Below are positions 47,743-57,128 of a DNA stretch of 64,000 nucleotides, piece after piece. The DNA comes from Thalassobius sp002708925 (lineage in GTDB: Bacteria; Pseudomonadota; Alphaproteobacteria; Rhodobacterales; Rhodobacteraceae). A program made the translations under genes and the position numbers. The stretch is from positions 186,001-250,000 of the forward strand of contig NZ_JBNAGJ010000004.1 of the NCBI RefSeq assembly GCF_049803795.1. Direction: 5' to 3'. Positions within the stretch are counted from its first letter, which is position 1; each line of letters starts with the position of its first letter. Under the pieces are notes generated by a model. The model was given only the letters and a program-made list of their open reading frames with translations. It did no database searches and was not told the DNA's origin.

Positions 47743-49623
47743 TCAAAGCAACAGACGATAGAGCGCGAACCCGTCTTCGAACTGGCCGGTATGGGTCAGC
47801 TCTACAGGGATGTCGGCCAGATGTTTTTGCGCCCGCGGCGCGGATCGCAGCAAAACGCTGGTGCCGGGGCTGGGGCTGAACCGCCAGTTCAGTGTGGGCT
47901 CTAATTCCAGCGTGCCCTGGCGACGAATCCAATCTGTCAGGATGGACCGGATTTCCGCAGGGGTTGCCAGCACCTGATTTTCCGCCCCCGTCCCGTCAAA
48001 GGCACCGCCCCCGCCCGCGCGATAGCTGTTGGCCACAAGCAGAAATTCCTGATCGTCTTGCAGGGGCAGCCCGTTATGGCGCAGGTTCACGATGCGCTGT
48101 GCGGTGGGCTCGGCCAGGCTGCCATCCAGCGCGAAACGGGACGGCTGGGTCAGGTCGATCTCATAGTCCAGCCCCAGGATGAAATCGCAGTGATAGCTGG
48201 GAAATCGGGGCCGAAGCAGCGGCTGATCCAGCAAACCGGGGCGGATTTGCAGGAACTTACCCGCCGAGCGTTCAAGCCAGTTGCGCAATTGGGCCCCGGT
48301 GACACGCAGAACGGACAAAGTATTGGGGAACAGATACAGATCGGCCAGCCCCCGCAGCGTCAGCGGGCCGGCGGGAACATCGGTATAGTTCTCGGGGCCG
48401 GCGTGCCCCCCGGCCCGAAAAGGCGAGGCCGCAGACAGCAGCGGCAGGTCTTGGGGCTCCAGTTTCTGCCGGGCGAAATCCAGCTGGGCCATGGCCACGG
48501 CGCGGGTGGCCAGGTCAAAGCCGGCAAAGGTGAAATAGGAATGCAGCGGCTGCGCGGTCGTCGCCACAGCGGTGCGGATATGCGAGAGGGTCTCGGAATG
48601 GTCCCGCTCCAGGGTTTGTGGCAGATCCGGTTCGGATTCGGGCGGAATGGGCGCCAGATAGGATCTGTGGCGCGCGATTTGCCATTTGCCGCTGGCGTCG
48701 CGGCTGAGCGCCAGGTCGATCACCCCCAGATCCGAGCCCCAGAAACCGGCCATCACCGCCGGTTTGCCATGCAGGGTGCCTTTGGTAATATCGACATCCT
48801 CGATTCCGGAAAACTGCGGTCCGGGGAAGCGTCCGTGCTGATGCCCGCAGAGCACCACATCAATCCCCTCGACCGAGGCCAGATGGATGCTGGCGTTTTC
48901 CAGAAACTCGTGATCCTCGGTTTTGGCGATGCCCGAATGGCTGAGCGCGATGACAATATCCGCCCCGGCGGCGCGCAGACGCGGCACATGCGCCTTTGCG
49001 GCGCGCGTGATCCCGCGCATGAACAGCTTGTCTTCCAGATGCCGGTGATCCCAGATCGCGATTTGCGGCGGGACAAATCCGATCACCCCGATTTTCAGCG
49101 TATGTGCCTGCCCGGCTTGATCCGTGACCTGCCGTTCCAGCAGGGCATAGGGCGGCAGAAAGGTCTGATCCTGTTCCGGAGTGTTGCCCAATTGGGTGGC
49201 TGCGTTCGCCAGAACCATCGGGAATGCGGCGTCCTTTAAGACGGCGTTCAGAAATTCCAGGCCATAGTTGAATTCGTGATTGCCCAGGGTGCCTGCGTCA
49301 TAGCGCAGCGCGTTCATCATCGTGATCGCAGGATGTTTGGGGCCGCCCTTGGGGTTTTTCTCGGCAAAGAGATCCCCCAGCGGTGTGCCTTGCAGGAAGT
49401 CTCCGGTTTCCAGCAGGACCGAATTGGCGGCCTCTGACCGGGCATTCTGGATCAGCCCGCTTAGCTGGGACAGGCCGACATTCGGGTCCGGGGTGTCGGT
49501 GAAATAGTTGTAGGGCAGCAAATTCACATGCACGTCCGTTGTCTGCAAAATACGCAGATGGGTTTCGTGGGTCTCCACGCGGAAGGGCTGCGCATCAGCG
49601 GCAGAGTGCTCGGTTGCCTGCAT
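47743..49623 (-). CDS. cpdB: Bifunctional 2',3'-cyclic-nucleotide 2'-phosphodiesterase/3'-nucleotidase (CpdB-like), lacking a signal peptide
   Basis: The 626-residue protein has a metallophosphatase domain with metal-ligand motifs TTDVHVNLLPY near residues 28-38, ETGDFLQGTP near 71-80, LGNHEFNYG near 114-122 and CGHQHGRFPG near 256-265. A 5'-nucleotidase C-terminal domain follows, with the base-stacking region near NSYRAGGGGAFDGTG (540-554). Family enzymes turn 2',3'-cyclic and 3'-nucleotides into nucleosides in the periplasm. Here no signal peptide is present, and an in-frame TAA lies two codons before the ATG, so export is unclear. The start has no obvious Shine-Dalgarno. Pairing with RNase T2 would complete RNA scavenging. 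Confidence 0.9.
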   Translation of the reverse strand: MQATEHSAADAQPFRVETHETHLRILQTTDVHVNLLPYNYFTDTPDPNVGLSQLSGLIQNARSEAANSVLLETGDFLQGTPLGDLFAEKNPKGGPKHPAITMMNALRYDAGTLGNHEFNYGLEFLNAVLKDAAFPMVLANAATQLGNTPEQDQTFLPPYALLERQVTDQAGQAHTLKIGVIGFVPPQIAIWDHRHLEDKLFMRGITRAAKAHVPRLRAAGADIVIALSHSGIAKTEDHEFLENASIHLASVEGIDVVLCGHQHGRFPGPQFSGIEDVDITKGTLHGKPAVMAGFWGSDLGVIDLALSRDASGKWQIARHRSYLAPIPPESEPDLPQTLERDHSETLSHIRTAVATTAQPLHSYFTFAGFDLATRAVAMAQLDFARQKLEPQDLPLLSAASPFRAGGHAGPENYTDVPAGPLTLRGLADLYLFPNTLSVLRVTGAQLRNWLERSAGKFLQIRPGLLDQPLLRPRFPSYHCDFILGLDYEIDLTQPSRFALDGSLAEPTAQRIVNLRHNGLPLQDDQEFLLVANSYRAGGGGAFDGTGAENQVLATPAEIRSILTDWIRRQGTLELEPTLNWRFSPSPGTSVLLRSAPRAQKHLADIPVELTHTGQFEDGFALYRLLL

Positions 49624-49821
49624 TTTTTAATCTAGTCGCCTATAGGTTGAGTGATCGGCCCAAGAAAATCTATATCTGCCCAAGATTAAAGGGCAATTTT
49701 GCGAATAATTGAGCCAATTTATGTTCATCCTAGGACCGTTAAGGGAGAGTGAGACACAAATGTGGTCAAACCGCCTTAGTTTCTGTCATATAGCTGCGGA
49801 TCGCAGAGCAGAGGGGCGCAG

Positions 49822-50796
49822 ATGAAACTGGCAGAGACGGTGACTTTCGGTGGGTCCGGGCTGGATCGCGCTGCTGAATGGCGCGGGGATGCAGAGGCAA
49901 TGGCGCGGGCCGCCCGCGACCCTGCCGCGCGCGCAATCGTCCTGTGGCGTGGCAAGCCGATGATCCTGCGGGGGCCGGATCGCTCGGCTATGCTGGTCCG
50001 GGTTGGCCTGAGCCATCCGGTGCTTTCTGCCGCCGGGGAGGCACCGATTTTCCTGGGCCGCGATGAGGCCGGGCCCGTGTTCGCGCAGGACATTTCTGGA
50101 TGGGAGCCCGCCCAGGCCGATCTGCACGCGCTGGACAGTTTTCTGGATCGCAGCGAACAGCCCCATCCCGATCTGCCCGACACCCATGTGTTCGCGGAAC
50201 TGCGGGCCGTGATGACTGCTCTGGATACGCGCGATGCCGAGCTGGCCGCCACGGCGCGCGCGGTGTTCAGCTGGCACCGCTCGCATCGGTTCTGCGCCAA
50301 ATGCGGCCATCAGAGCGACATGATCATGGCGGGGTGGCAGCGCAGTTGCCCTGACTGCGGGGCGCAGCATTTCCCGCGCACCGATCCGGTTGTGATCATG
50401 CTGATCACGCATGGAAACGACGTGCTGATGGGGCGCTCTCCGGGGTGGCCGGACGGGATGTATTCGCTGCTGGCCGGGTTTGTCGAACCGGGCGAAACGA
50501 TCGAGGCCGCCGTCCGCCGCGAGGTCTATGAAGAGGCGGGGGTCACGGTGGCTCAGGTGGGCTATCTGGCCAGCCAGCCCTGGGCGTTTCCCGCGTCTTT
50601 GATGATGGGGTGTTATGGCCACGCCACCAGCCGGGACATCCAGATTGATCCCAATGAAATCGAGGATGCGCGCTGGTTCTCGCGCGAGGAAATCATGCTG
50701 GCCTTTGCGGGGCAGCATCCGCAGCTTATGCCCGCGCGAAAAGGTGCCATTGCTCAGTTTTTGCTGCGGAACTGGCTTGCCGATCGGTTGGAATAA
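49822..50796 (+). CDS. nudC: NAD(+) diphosphatase / NADH pyrophosphatase NudC
   Basis: NudC hydrolyses NAD(H) and can remove NAD caps from RNA 5' ends. The 324-residue protein has a variable N-terminal domain, a zinc ribbon (FCAKCGHQ and SCPDCG near residues 155-180), a Nudix box GFVEPGETIEAAVRREVYEEAG near 219-240, and the diagnostic SQPWAFPAS just after it (SQPWPFPxS in most NudC). GAGGGG precedes the ATG. A 21-codon ORF (ATG 49760) ends on the nudC start by ATGA overlap. It is divergent from cpdB. Confidence 0.95.
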   Translation: MKLAETVTFGGSGLDRAAEWRGDAEAMARAARDPAARAIVLWRGKPMILRGPDRSAMLVRVGLSHPVLSAAGEAPIFLGRDEAGPVFAQDISGWEPAQADLHALDSFLDRSEQPHPDLPDTHVFAELRAVMTALDTRDAELAATARAVFSWHRSHRFCAKCGHQSDMIMAGWQRSCPDCGAQHFPRTDPVVIMLITHGNDVLMGRSPGWPDGMYSLLAGFVEPGETIEAAVRREVYEEAGVTVAQVGYLASQPWAFPASLMMGCYGHATSRDIQIDPNEIEDARWFSREEIMLAFAGQHPQLMPARKGAIAQFLLRNWLADRLE

Positions 50797-50852
50797 GGTG
50801 AAAATGGCGCCCGAATTGGGGCGCTGAATCTGAACAAGAGTAGAGAGCAAGT

Positions 50853-51323
50853 ATGGAATTCACCACGCAACAGGATATCGACGCACCTTCGGAATTTGTG
50901 TTCGAGTGCCTGTCGGATTTTCAGAGCTTCGAGAAAGCCGCCCTGCGGCGCGGCGCGGATGTGCAGCGCGTTGATAACCTGGCCGAGCTGGGGTTGGGCG
51001 CGCGCTGGGATGTGGCGTTCAGTTTTCGGGGGAAATCGCGCGATGTCTCGGTTGAGCTGGTCGAGTTCGCCCCCAGCGACAAGGCCGCCTATCGCGCCAG
51101 CGGCCAGGGTATCGAGGCGGTCATGGGGATCGAGCTGGTTCCGATGTCGCGCAGTCGCACCCGCATGGTGACGACCGTAGGCATGGAGGCTAAAACCCTG
51201 TCCGCGCGGCTGCTGCTGCAATCCATGAAGCTGGCCAAGGGGCAGATCGGCAAGCGGTTTGACGGCATGATGGGCGATTACGCCAAGCAACTGGGCAAGC
51301 GCCACGCGAAACGCAGCGCTTGA
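50853..51323 (+). CDS. SRPBCC family protein
   Basis: The 156-residue protein has the START/Bet v 1-like pattern: MEFTTQQDIDAPSEFVFECLSDFQSFEKAALRRGADV at the N-terminus, an antiparallel sheet, and a long basic C-terminal helix (QIGKRFDGMMGDYAKQLGKRHAKR). It is a lipid-binding or polyketide-cyclase-like fold of unknown ligand. It follows nudC by 56 bp with a GCGCCC/GGGCGC hairpin between, and converges with pheA. Confidence 0.82.
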   Translation: MEFTTQQDIDAPSEFVFECLSDFQSFEKAALRRGADVQRVDNLAELGLGARWDVAFSFRGKSRDVSVELVEFAPSDKAAYRASGQGIEAVMGIELVPMSRSRTRMVTTVGMEAKTLSARLLLQSMKLAKGQIGKRFDGMMGDYAKQLGKRHAKRSA

Positions 51324-51329
51324 TGCCGT

Positions 51330-52163
51330 TCAGTGACGGCGCGCATCTGCGGGGTAGACGCCCAGGATTTTCGTGTTGGTGGTGAAATAGTCCAGCTCGT
51401 CCAGCGCCAGCTGGACGTTGGGATCGTCCGGATGGCCTTCGATATCCGCATAGAACTGCGTCGCGGTGAAAGACCCGCCGACCATGTAGCTCTCTAGCTT
51501 GGTCATGTTCACGCTGTTCGTCGCAAAGCCGCCCATCGCCTTATAAAGCGCGGCTGGGATGTTGCGGACCTCGAAGACGAAACTGGTGATCATGCCGTCA
51601 TCGCCCCGGCGTGTGTGATCGGCCTCGCGGCTCATCAGCAGGAAGCGTGTGGTGTTGTTGCCCTCGTCCTCGATGTGGCGGGCCAGCACGTCCAGGCCGT
51701 AGATTTCACCAGCCAGCTCACTGGCCAGTGCGGCCAGCGAGGCATCCCCCATTTCCGACACCTGCCGGGCGGACCCAGCAGTATCGGCGCCCACGCGACG
51801 ATGAATCCCGTGTTCGCGCAGGAATTCGTGGCATTGGCCCAGCAGGACGGTGTGGCTCATGGCGGTGTCGATCTGGTCCAGCCGGGTGCCGGGCAGGGCC
51901 AGCAGGTTGATGTGGACCCGGACGAAATGTTCCTCGATGATGTGCAGCCCGGATTCAGGCAAGAGCGAGTGGATATCCGCCACCCGCCCATATGTCGAAT
52001 TTTCCACCGGCAGCATGGCCAGATCGGCGCGGCCCTCGTTTACGGCATCAATCGCGTCCTCAAAGGTGCGGCAGGGCAGGGCCTCCATATCCGGTCGTGC
52101 CTGGCGGCAGGCCTGATGCGAATAAGCGCCGGGTTCCCCCTGAAAGGCGATGCGATTGGTCAT
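51330..52163 (-). CDS. pheA: Prephenate dehydratase
   Basis: This single-function PheA turns prephenate to phenylpyruvate in phenylalanine synthesis. The 277 residues hold a periplasmic-binding-like catalytic domain starting IAFQGEPGAYSHQACRQA, with the catalytic TRF motif in NNTTRFLLMSR near residues 165-175, and a C-terminal ACT domain (NIPAALYKAMGGFATNSVNMTKLES near 194-218) for phenylalanine feedback. No chorismate mutase domain is fused. It is divergent from the cytochrome gene. Confidence 0.96.
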   Translation of the reverse strand: MTNRIAFQGEPGAYSHQACRQARPDMEALPCRTFEDAIDAVNEGRADLAMLPVENSTYGRVADIHSLLPESGLHIIEEHFVRVHINLLALPGTRLDQIDTAMSHTVLLGQCHEFLREHGIHRRVGADTAGSARQVSEMGDASLAALASELAGEIYGLDVLARHIEDEGNNTTRFLLMSREADHTRRGDDGMITSFVFEVRNIPAALYKAMGGFATNSVNMTKLESYMVGGSFTATQFYADIEGHPDDPNVQLALDELDYFTTNTKILGVYPADARRH

Positions 52164-52284
52164 TTTCCGTCATTCCTGTGGTTTTTCAGCCCCAAGGGCG
52201 ATTGGTCGCGGAAACTACACCTTGCGCTGCATAAGTGGAAGCGGATACATACGCGCCGACAGACACGAAATAGACGGGCGAACC

Positions 52285-52806
52285 ATGTTTGACACGATGA
52301 CCCTTACCAAAGTCGGCGGCGCGCTCTGCGGCTCGCTTCTGGTGTTCCTGCTGGGCAGCTGGGCGGCCGAGGCCCTGTACCACACTGGCGGCGGACACGG
52401 TGACGACGCGCAGCAGGCCTATGTGATCGACACCGGCGAAGAAGACGCAGGTGGCGCGGCCGCAGAAGAAGGCCCCGATTTCGCAGAACTGCTGGCTTCG
52501 GCTGACCTGGGCAAAGGCGCCAAGGTGTTCGGCAAATGCAAAGCCTGCCATAAAACCGAGCCCGGCGTGAACTCGACCGGCCCGTCGCTGTACGGCGTTG
52601 TGGATCGTACCGTCGGCACCGAGGCCGGGTTTGGCTACTCGGGGAAAATGGCTGCGGTTGCTGAAACCTGGACCGTCGATAACCTGAACGCTTTCCTGGA
52701 AAAGCCCAAGGCCTTCGCCCCCGGTACCGCGATGTCCTTTGCCGGTCTGAAAAAAGAGACCGACCGCGCCAATGTGATCGCATATCTGGATAGCCTGGAC
52801 GATTGA
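52285..52806 (+). CDS. cycM: Membrane-anchored cytochrome c (CycM/cytochrome cy type)
   Basis: A 173-residue protein: an uncleaved N-terminal transmembrane anchor (about residues 10-30), an Ala/Glu/Gly-rich linker (about 35-65) and a class I cytochrome c domain with haem site CKACH (C85, C88, H89) and axial methionine in PGTAMSF (M150). In Rhodobacter, cytochrome cy of this architecture shuttles electrons from the bc1 complex to oxidases. The ATG 52285 matches this architecture; further upstream the frame is not conserved-looking. A terminator follows. Confidence 0.93.
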   Translation: MFDTMTLTKVGGALCGSLLVFLLGSWAAEALYHTGGGHGDDAQQAYVIDTGEEDAGGAAAEEGPDFAELLASADLGKGAKVFGKCKACHKTEPGVNSTGPSLYGVVDRTVGTEAGFGYSGKMAAVAETWTVDNLNAFLEKPKAFAPGTAMSFAGLKKETDRANVIAYLDSLDD

Positions 52807-52829
52807 TCCTCGGCTGATCCGAGATTCAG

Positions 52830-52861
52830 GGCCGCTACCCCGCCTGGGTGGCGGCCTTTTT
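52830..52861 (+). terminator. Intrinsic terminator of the cytochrome c gene
   Basis: GGCCGCTACCC (52830-52840) pairs with GGGTGGCGGCC (52846-52856, one T:G pair) around CGCCT, followed by TTTTT. A smaller CTCGG/CCGAG hairpin lies just before. Confidence 0.88.
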
Positions 52862-53006
52862 GCTGCTCGATTGGGGCGGCTTGTGTCTCATTCGCACAAA
52901 TCCCGGTGATTAGGCCGAATCGCCGCTTGAACATGATCCGCGCGCACCATTAGCTTAGCCTAGGTCACAACAGCCGGTAGACCCTACCGACGCGGAGGAT
53001 AAGCAT

Positions 53007-54941
53007 TTGAAATCCCAGCCCCGTTGCCAAGCTCAGGCACGCCCCTTTCCCCTGATGGCTTTGCTTTCGACATTGATGGCGACGCTGGCCGCGTTGATGC
53101 TGGCCTTGCCTGTCTGGGCGGGCGAAGAGCGGGTGATCAAATCGCACGGGTATTCGTTTTTCGGCGATCTGAAATATCCGGCCGATTATCCGCATTTCGA
53201 CTATGTGAACCCCGATGCGCCCAAAGGCGGCGAGATCGCCCTGTGGGCACCGGGTACGTTTGATTCGATGAACCCCTACAGCCGCAAGGGCCGCGCGGGC
53301 CGCTACAGCTGGATGGTCTATGAAAGCCTGCTGGGCGAAGAACCCGCCGCCAGCGCCAGCACGCCCGCCGATGTCTATGGCGAAAGCTACGGTTTGCTGG
53401 CCGAAAGCCTGGAATACGATGAGGGTAAGACCTGGGTGATCTTCCACATGCGCCCCGAGGCCCGGTTTTCCGATGGTGTTCCGGTGACGGCGCATGACGT
53501 GGTGTTCAGCCATAACCTGCTGCTGGAGCAAGGGCTGCCGTCCTATGCTCAGGCGGTGAAAAAACGTGTGCTCAGCGCTGAGGCGCTGGACGATCACACC
53601 GTCAAATTCACCTTTGCCTCCGGAATTTCGCGCCGCAGCCTGATTGATCAGGTGGGCGGTGTGCCCGTCTGGCCGCGCCACTGGTATGAACAGACCGGCG
53701 CCCGCCTGGACGAGCCGCGCCTGGATGCGGCCCCTGGTTCGGGGCCTTATATGCTGGACAGCTATGATGTGAACCGGCGCATCGTCTACAAACGCAACCC
53801 CGATTATTGGGGCTGGCACCTGCCGATCAACAAGGGTCGCCATAATTTCGATAAGATCCGGATCGAATATTTTGGCGATGACGCTGCCGCATTCGAGGCC
53901 TTCAAGGCGGGGGAATATACCTTCCGCGCCGAGGGGAACTCCAAGAAATGGGCCACGGGATACGCATTCCCCGCGATTCAGAAGGGCTGGGTGAAAAAGG
54001 AAACCCTGCCCGATGGCACGTCCCCCGATCCCACAGGGTTTGTGTTCAATCTGGGCCGCGATGCGCTCAGGGATAAACGTGTCCGCGAGGCGATCTCGCT
54101 TGCGTATAACTTCGAATGGACGAATGAATCGCTGCAATTTGGCCTGTTCAAACAGCGCCATTCCTTTGTCCAGGGTGCCCCGACCGAGGCAATGGGCCCG
54201 CCCGAGGGCGATGAGCTGGCGCTGCTGAAATCCTTTGGCGATCTGGTGCCCGCCGATCTGCTGAGCGAACCTGCCGTGCGGGCGCATAGCTCGAAACCGG
54301 ACCGTCTGCGCGATCGCCGCAATATCCGCCGCGCGATGAAATTGCTGGACGAGGCCGGCTGGCCGGTGGGCGATGACGGGCTGCGCCGCAATGCCAAGGG
54401 GCAGACGCTGTCGTTGTCCTTCCCGATTCCGTCCAGCGGCTCGGCCACGCTGGAGGCAATCGCCGAGACCTTTACCCAGAACCTGCAAGCGCTGGGGCTG
54501 GACGCGAAATTCGAAAAGGTGGACCCCTCGCAATTCACCCTGCGCCGCCGGGAACGGGACTATGACATCCTGTTTGACGGCTACCGGACCTTCCTGGACA
54601 CCGGGACGGGGCTGCGTCAGATGTATGGCTCGGCCGAGGCGGCGTTCAGTCTGTTCAATCCGGCCGGTCTGGCCAGCCCGCTGGTGGATAAGATCATCGA
54701 CCATTCGCTGCAAACCACCAGCGCGCATGACCGGGACGTGGCCCTGATGGCGCTGGACCGGGCGCTGCGGTACGAGCGGTTCATGATCCCCGTCTGGTAT
54801 AACGATGCCAGCTGGGTGGCCTATTGGGACATGTATGAACACCCTGCCGAATTGCCCACCTATTCCCTGGGTGTGCTGGATTTCTGGTGGTACAACGCTG
54901 ATAAGGCCGCTGCGCTGAAGGCAGCCGGCGCGCTGAGGTAA
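53007..54941 (+). CDS. yejA: Periplasmic solute-binding protein of a peptide (microcin C-type) ABC transporter
   Basis: The 644-residue SBP family 5 protein starts at a TTG (53007), supported by GGAGG eight bases upstream; an internal ATG at 53055 is the alternative. A signal peptide (about residues 15-38, ending VWA) precedes GEERVIKSHGYSFFGDLKYP, the YejA-like N-terminus. The body includes GGEIALWAPGTFDSMNP and YDEGKTWVIFHMRPEARFSDG, and it ends with WWYNADKAAALK. It delivers oligopeptides to YejBE. It is the first gene of the yejABEF cluster. Confidence 0.93.
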   Translation: MKSQPRCQAQARPFPLMALLSTLMATLAALMLALPVWAGEERVIKSHGYSFFGDLKYPADYPHFDYVNPDAPKGGEIALWAPGTFDSMNPYSRKGRAGRYSWMVYESLLGEEPAASASTPADVYGESYGLLAESLEYDEGKTWVIFHMRPEARFSDGVPVTAHDVVFSHNLLLEQGLPSYAQAVKKRVLSAEALDDHTVKFTFASGISRRSLIDQVGGVPVWPRHWYEQTGARLDEPRLDAAPGSGPYMLDSYDVNRRIVYKRNPDYWGWHLPINKGRHNFDKIRIEYFGDDAAAFEAFKAGEYTFRAEGNSKKWATGYAFPAIQKGWVKKETLPDGTSPDPTGFVFNLGRDALRDKRVREAISLAYNFEWTNESLQFGLFKQRHSFVQGAPTEAMGPPEGDELALLKSFGDLVPADLLSEPAVRAHSSKPDRLRDRRNIRRAMKLLDEAGWPVGDDGLRRNAKGQTLSLSFPIPSSGSATLEAIAETFTQNLQALGLDAKFEKVDPSQFTLRRRERDYDILFDGYRTFLDTGTGLRQMYGSAEAAFSLFNPAGLASPLVDKIIDHSLQTTSAHDRDVALMALDRALRYERFMIPVWYNDASWVAYWDMYEHPAELPTYSLGVLDFWWYNADKAAALKAAGALR

Positions 54942-54948
54942 CCGCCAT

Positions 54949-56031
54949 ATGGGCGCCTATATTCTACGCAGGCTGCTGCTGATCGTGCCGACTCTGATCG
55001 GGATCATGGTGATCAACTTTGCCCTGGTGCAATTCGTCCCCGGCGGGCCGATTGAGCAGGTGATTGCCCAGATGCAGGGCCAGGGCGACGTGTTCGAAGG
55101 CTTCGCAGGCGGCGGTGACGACGCCGGCAGTCAGCCCATAGGGGACGAGCAATACGCCGGCGCGCGTGGCCTGCCGCCGGAATTCATCGAACAGCTGGAA
55201 AAAGAGTTCGGCTTCGACAAACCCCCGCTTGAGCGGTTCCTGAACATGATGTGGAACTATATGCGGCTGGATTTCGGCGAGAGTTATTTCCGATCCATCA
55301 GCGTGACCGATCTGGTACTGGAGAAAATGCCCGTCTCGATCACGCTGGGGCTGTGGTCCACGCTGATTGCCTATGTGATCTCGATTCCGCTGGGCATTCG
55401 CAAAGCGGTGAATGACGGTAGCCGGTTCGATACCTGGACCAGCGGCGTGATCATCATGGCCTATGCGATCCCTGGGTTTTTGTTCGCGATTTTGCTGCTG
55501 GTGCTGTTCGCGGGGGGCTCTTATTGGCAGATTTTCCCGCTGCGGGGGCTGACCAGCGATAATTTTCAGGATCTGTCCTGGCCGGCCAAAATCGCGGATT
55601 ATTTCTGGCATATCACCCTGCCGGTCGTGGCCTCGACCATTTCGGCCTTTGCCACGCTGACGCTGCTGACGAAGAACTCGTTTCTGGATGAGATCAAGAA
55701 ACACTATGTGATGACCGCCCGCGCCAAGGGGTTGAGCGAGGGCCGCGTGCTGTATGGCCATGTTTTCCGCAACGCGATGCTGATCGTGATCGCGGGCTTT
55801 CCGGCGGTGTTCGTGGGGGTGTTCTTTGGCGGCTCGCTGATCATTGAAACGATCTTCAGCCTGGATGGGCTGGGCCGTCTGGGATTCGAGGCCGCCGTAG
55901 CGCGCGATTACCCGGTGATGTTCGGAACGCTGTTCATCTATGGGCTGATCGGGCTGGTTGTCGGGATTCTGTCGGATCTGATGTATGTGATCGTGGACCC
56001 GCGCATTGATTTCGAACGGAGGGAGGGCTGA
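54949..56031 (+). CDS. yejB: Peptide ABC transporter permease YejB
   Basis: A 360-residue DppB-type inner-membrane permease, starting MGAYILRRLLLIVPTLIGIMVINFALVQFVPGG, with about six transmembrane segments. The EAA-type loop GLSEGRVLYGHVFRNAM near residues 262-278 contacts the ATPase. The extra periplasmic insertion after the first helix (about residues 40-75) is characteristic for YejB. The next permease gene overlaps by one base (TGATG). Confidence 0.95.
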   Translation: MGAYILRRLLLIVPTLIGIMVINFALVQFVPGGPIEQVIAQMQGQGDVFEGFAGGGDDAGSQPIGDEQYAGARGLPPEFIEQLEKEFGFDKPPLERFLNMMWNYMRLDFGESYFRSISVTDLVLEKMPVSITLGLWSTLIAYVISIPLGIRKAVNDGSRFDTWTSGVIIMAYAIPGFLFAILLLVLFAGGSYWQIFPLRGLTSDNFQDLSWPAKIADYFWHITLPVVASTISAFATLTLLTKNSFLDEIKKHYVMTARAKGLSEGRVLYGHVFRNAMLIVIAGFPAVFVGVFFGGSLIIETIFSLDGLGRLGFEAAVARDYPVMFGTLFIYGLIGLVVGILSDLMYVIVDPRIDFERREG

Positions 56032-57128
56032 TGGCTTTGTCCCCGCTGAACCAGCGCCGCTGGAGCAATTTCAAGCGCAACCGCCGCGCGTTCTGGTCTT
56101 TGGTGATCTTCTCGGCGCTGTTTTTCGTGTCCCTGTTCGCCGAGTTCATCGCCAATGACAAACCGATCCTGGTGCAGTATCGGGGCGACTATTACACGCC
56201 GATTTTCCGGTTCTATCCCGAAACCGAATTTGGCGGCGATTTCAAAACCGAGGCCGAATACAGCGCCCCCGAGGTCGCCTGCCTGATCGTCAGCGGCGGG
56301 CTGGAGGACTGTTTCGACGACCCCGAGGATATTCTGGACAAGGTGCAGACCGGCGATTTGCAGGCGGATAAGGGCTGGATGCTGTGGCCGCCCATTCCCT
56401 ATCGTTTCGACACGCCGGTGGACCGTACGGGCGCCGCGCCTTTGCCCCCCAATGAGCAGAACCTACTGGGCACAGATGGCACCAAACGCGATGTGCTGGC
56501 GCGGGTGATCTATGGGTTCCGCCTGTCGGTGCTGTTCACGCTGCTGGTGACGACCATGGCCTCGGTTATCGGGATTATCGCGGGGGCTTTGCAGGGGTAT
56601 TTCGGCGGCTGGCTGGATCTGATTTTCCAGCGGGTGATTGAAATCTGGGGCGCGATGCCCTCGCTCTATATCATCATCATCCTGTTCGCGATTCTGGGGC
56701 GCAGTTTCTGGCTGTTGGTCTTTATCATGGTGCTGTTTGGATGGACGGCGCTGGTGGGTGTGGTGCGGGCTGAATTCCTGCGCGCGCGGAACCTGGAATA
56801 TGTGCGCGCGGCCAAGGCCCTGGGCGTGTCCAACAGCGTAATCATGTTCCGCCATATGCTGCCCAACGCGATGGTGGCGACGCTGACCATGCTGCCCTTT
56901 ATCGTGACGGGGACGATTGGCGCGCTGGCCAGTCTGGATTTTCTGGGCTACGGGCTGCCTTCGTCTGCGCCCTCATTGGGGGAAATGACGCTTCAGGCCA
57001 AACAGAACCTGCAAGCGCCCTGGCTGGCCTTTACGGCCTTTACCGTGTTCGCCGTGATGCTGTCGCTGCTGGTGTTCATCTTCGAAGGCGTCCGCGACGC
57101 GTTTGACCCAAGGAAGACGTTTCAATGA
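56031..57128 (+). CDS. yejE: Peptide ABC transporter permease YejE
   Basis: The partner permease (365 residues) is DppC-like. It begins with the OppC-type N-terminal segment (NFKRNRRAFWSLVIFSALFFVSLFAEFIAN), has a large periplasmic loop to about residue 145, then five membrane segments, with the coupling loop ARNLEYVRAAKALGVSNSVIMFRHM near 248-270. Its start overlaps yejB's stop and its stop overlaps the yejF start (ATGA), which fits tight co-translation. Confidence 0.95.
   Translation: MALSPLNQRRWSNFKRNRRAFWSLVIFSALFFVSLFAEFIANDKPILVQYRGDYYTPIFRFYPETEFGGDFKTEAEYSAPEVACLIVSGGLEDCFDDPEDILDKVQTGDLQADKGWMLWPPIPYRFDTPVDRTGAAPLPPNEQNLLGTDGTKRDVLARVIYGFRLSVLFTLLVTTMASVIGIIAGALQGYFGGWLDLIFQRVIEIWGAMPSLYIIIILFAILGRSFWLLVFIMVLFGWTALVGVVRAEFLRARNLEYVRAAKALGVSNSVIMFRHMLPNAMVATLTMLPFIVTGTIGALASLDFLGYGLPSSAPSLGEMTLQAKQNLQAPWLAFTAFTVFAVMLSLLVFIFEGVRDAFDPRKTFQ

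Noticed and set aside
52965..54842. 625-codon open frame antisense to yejA
   Set aside because: yejA has a ribosome site, a signal peptide and family motifs; the antisense frame has none.
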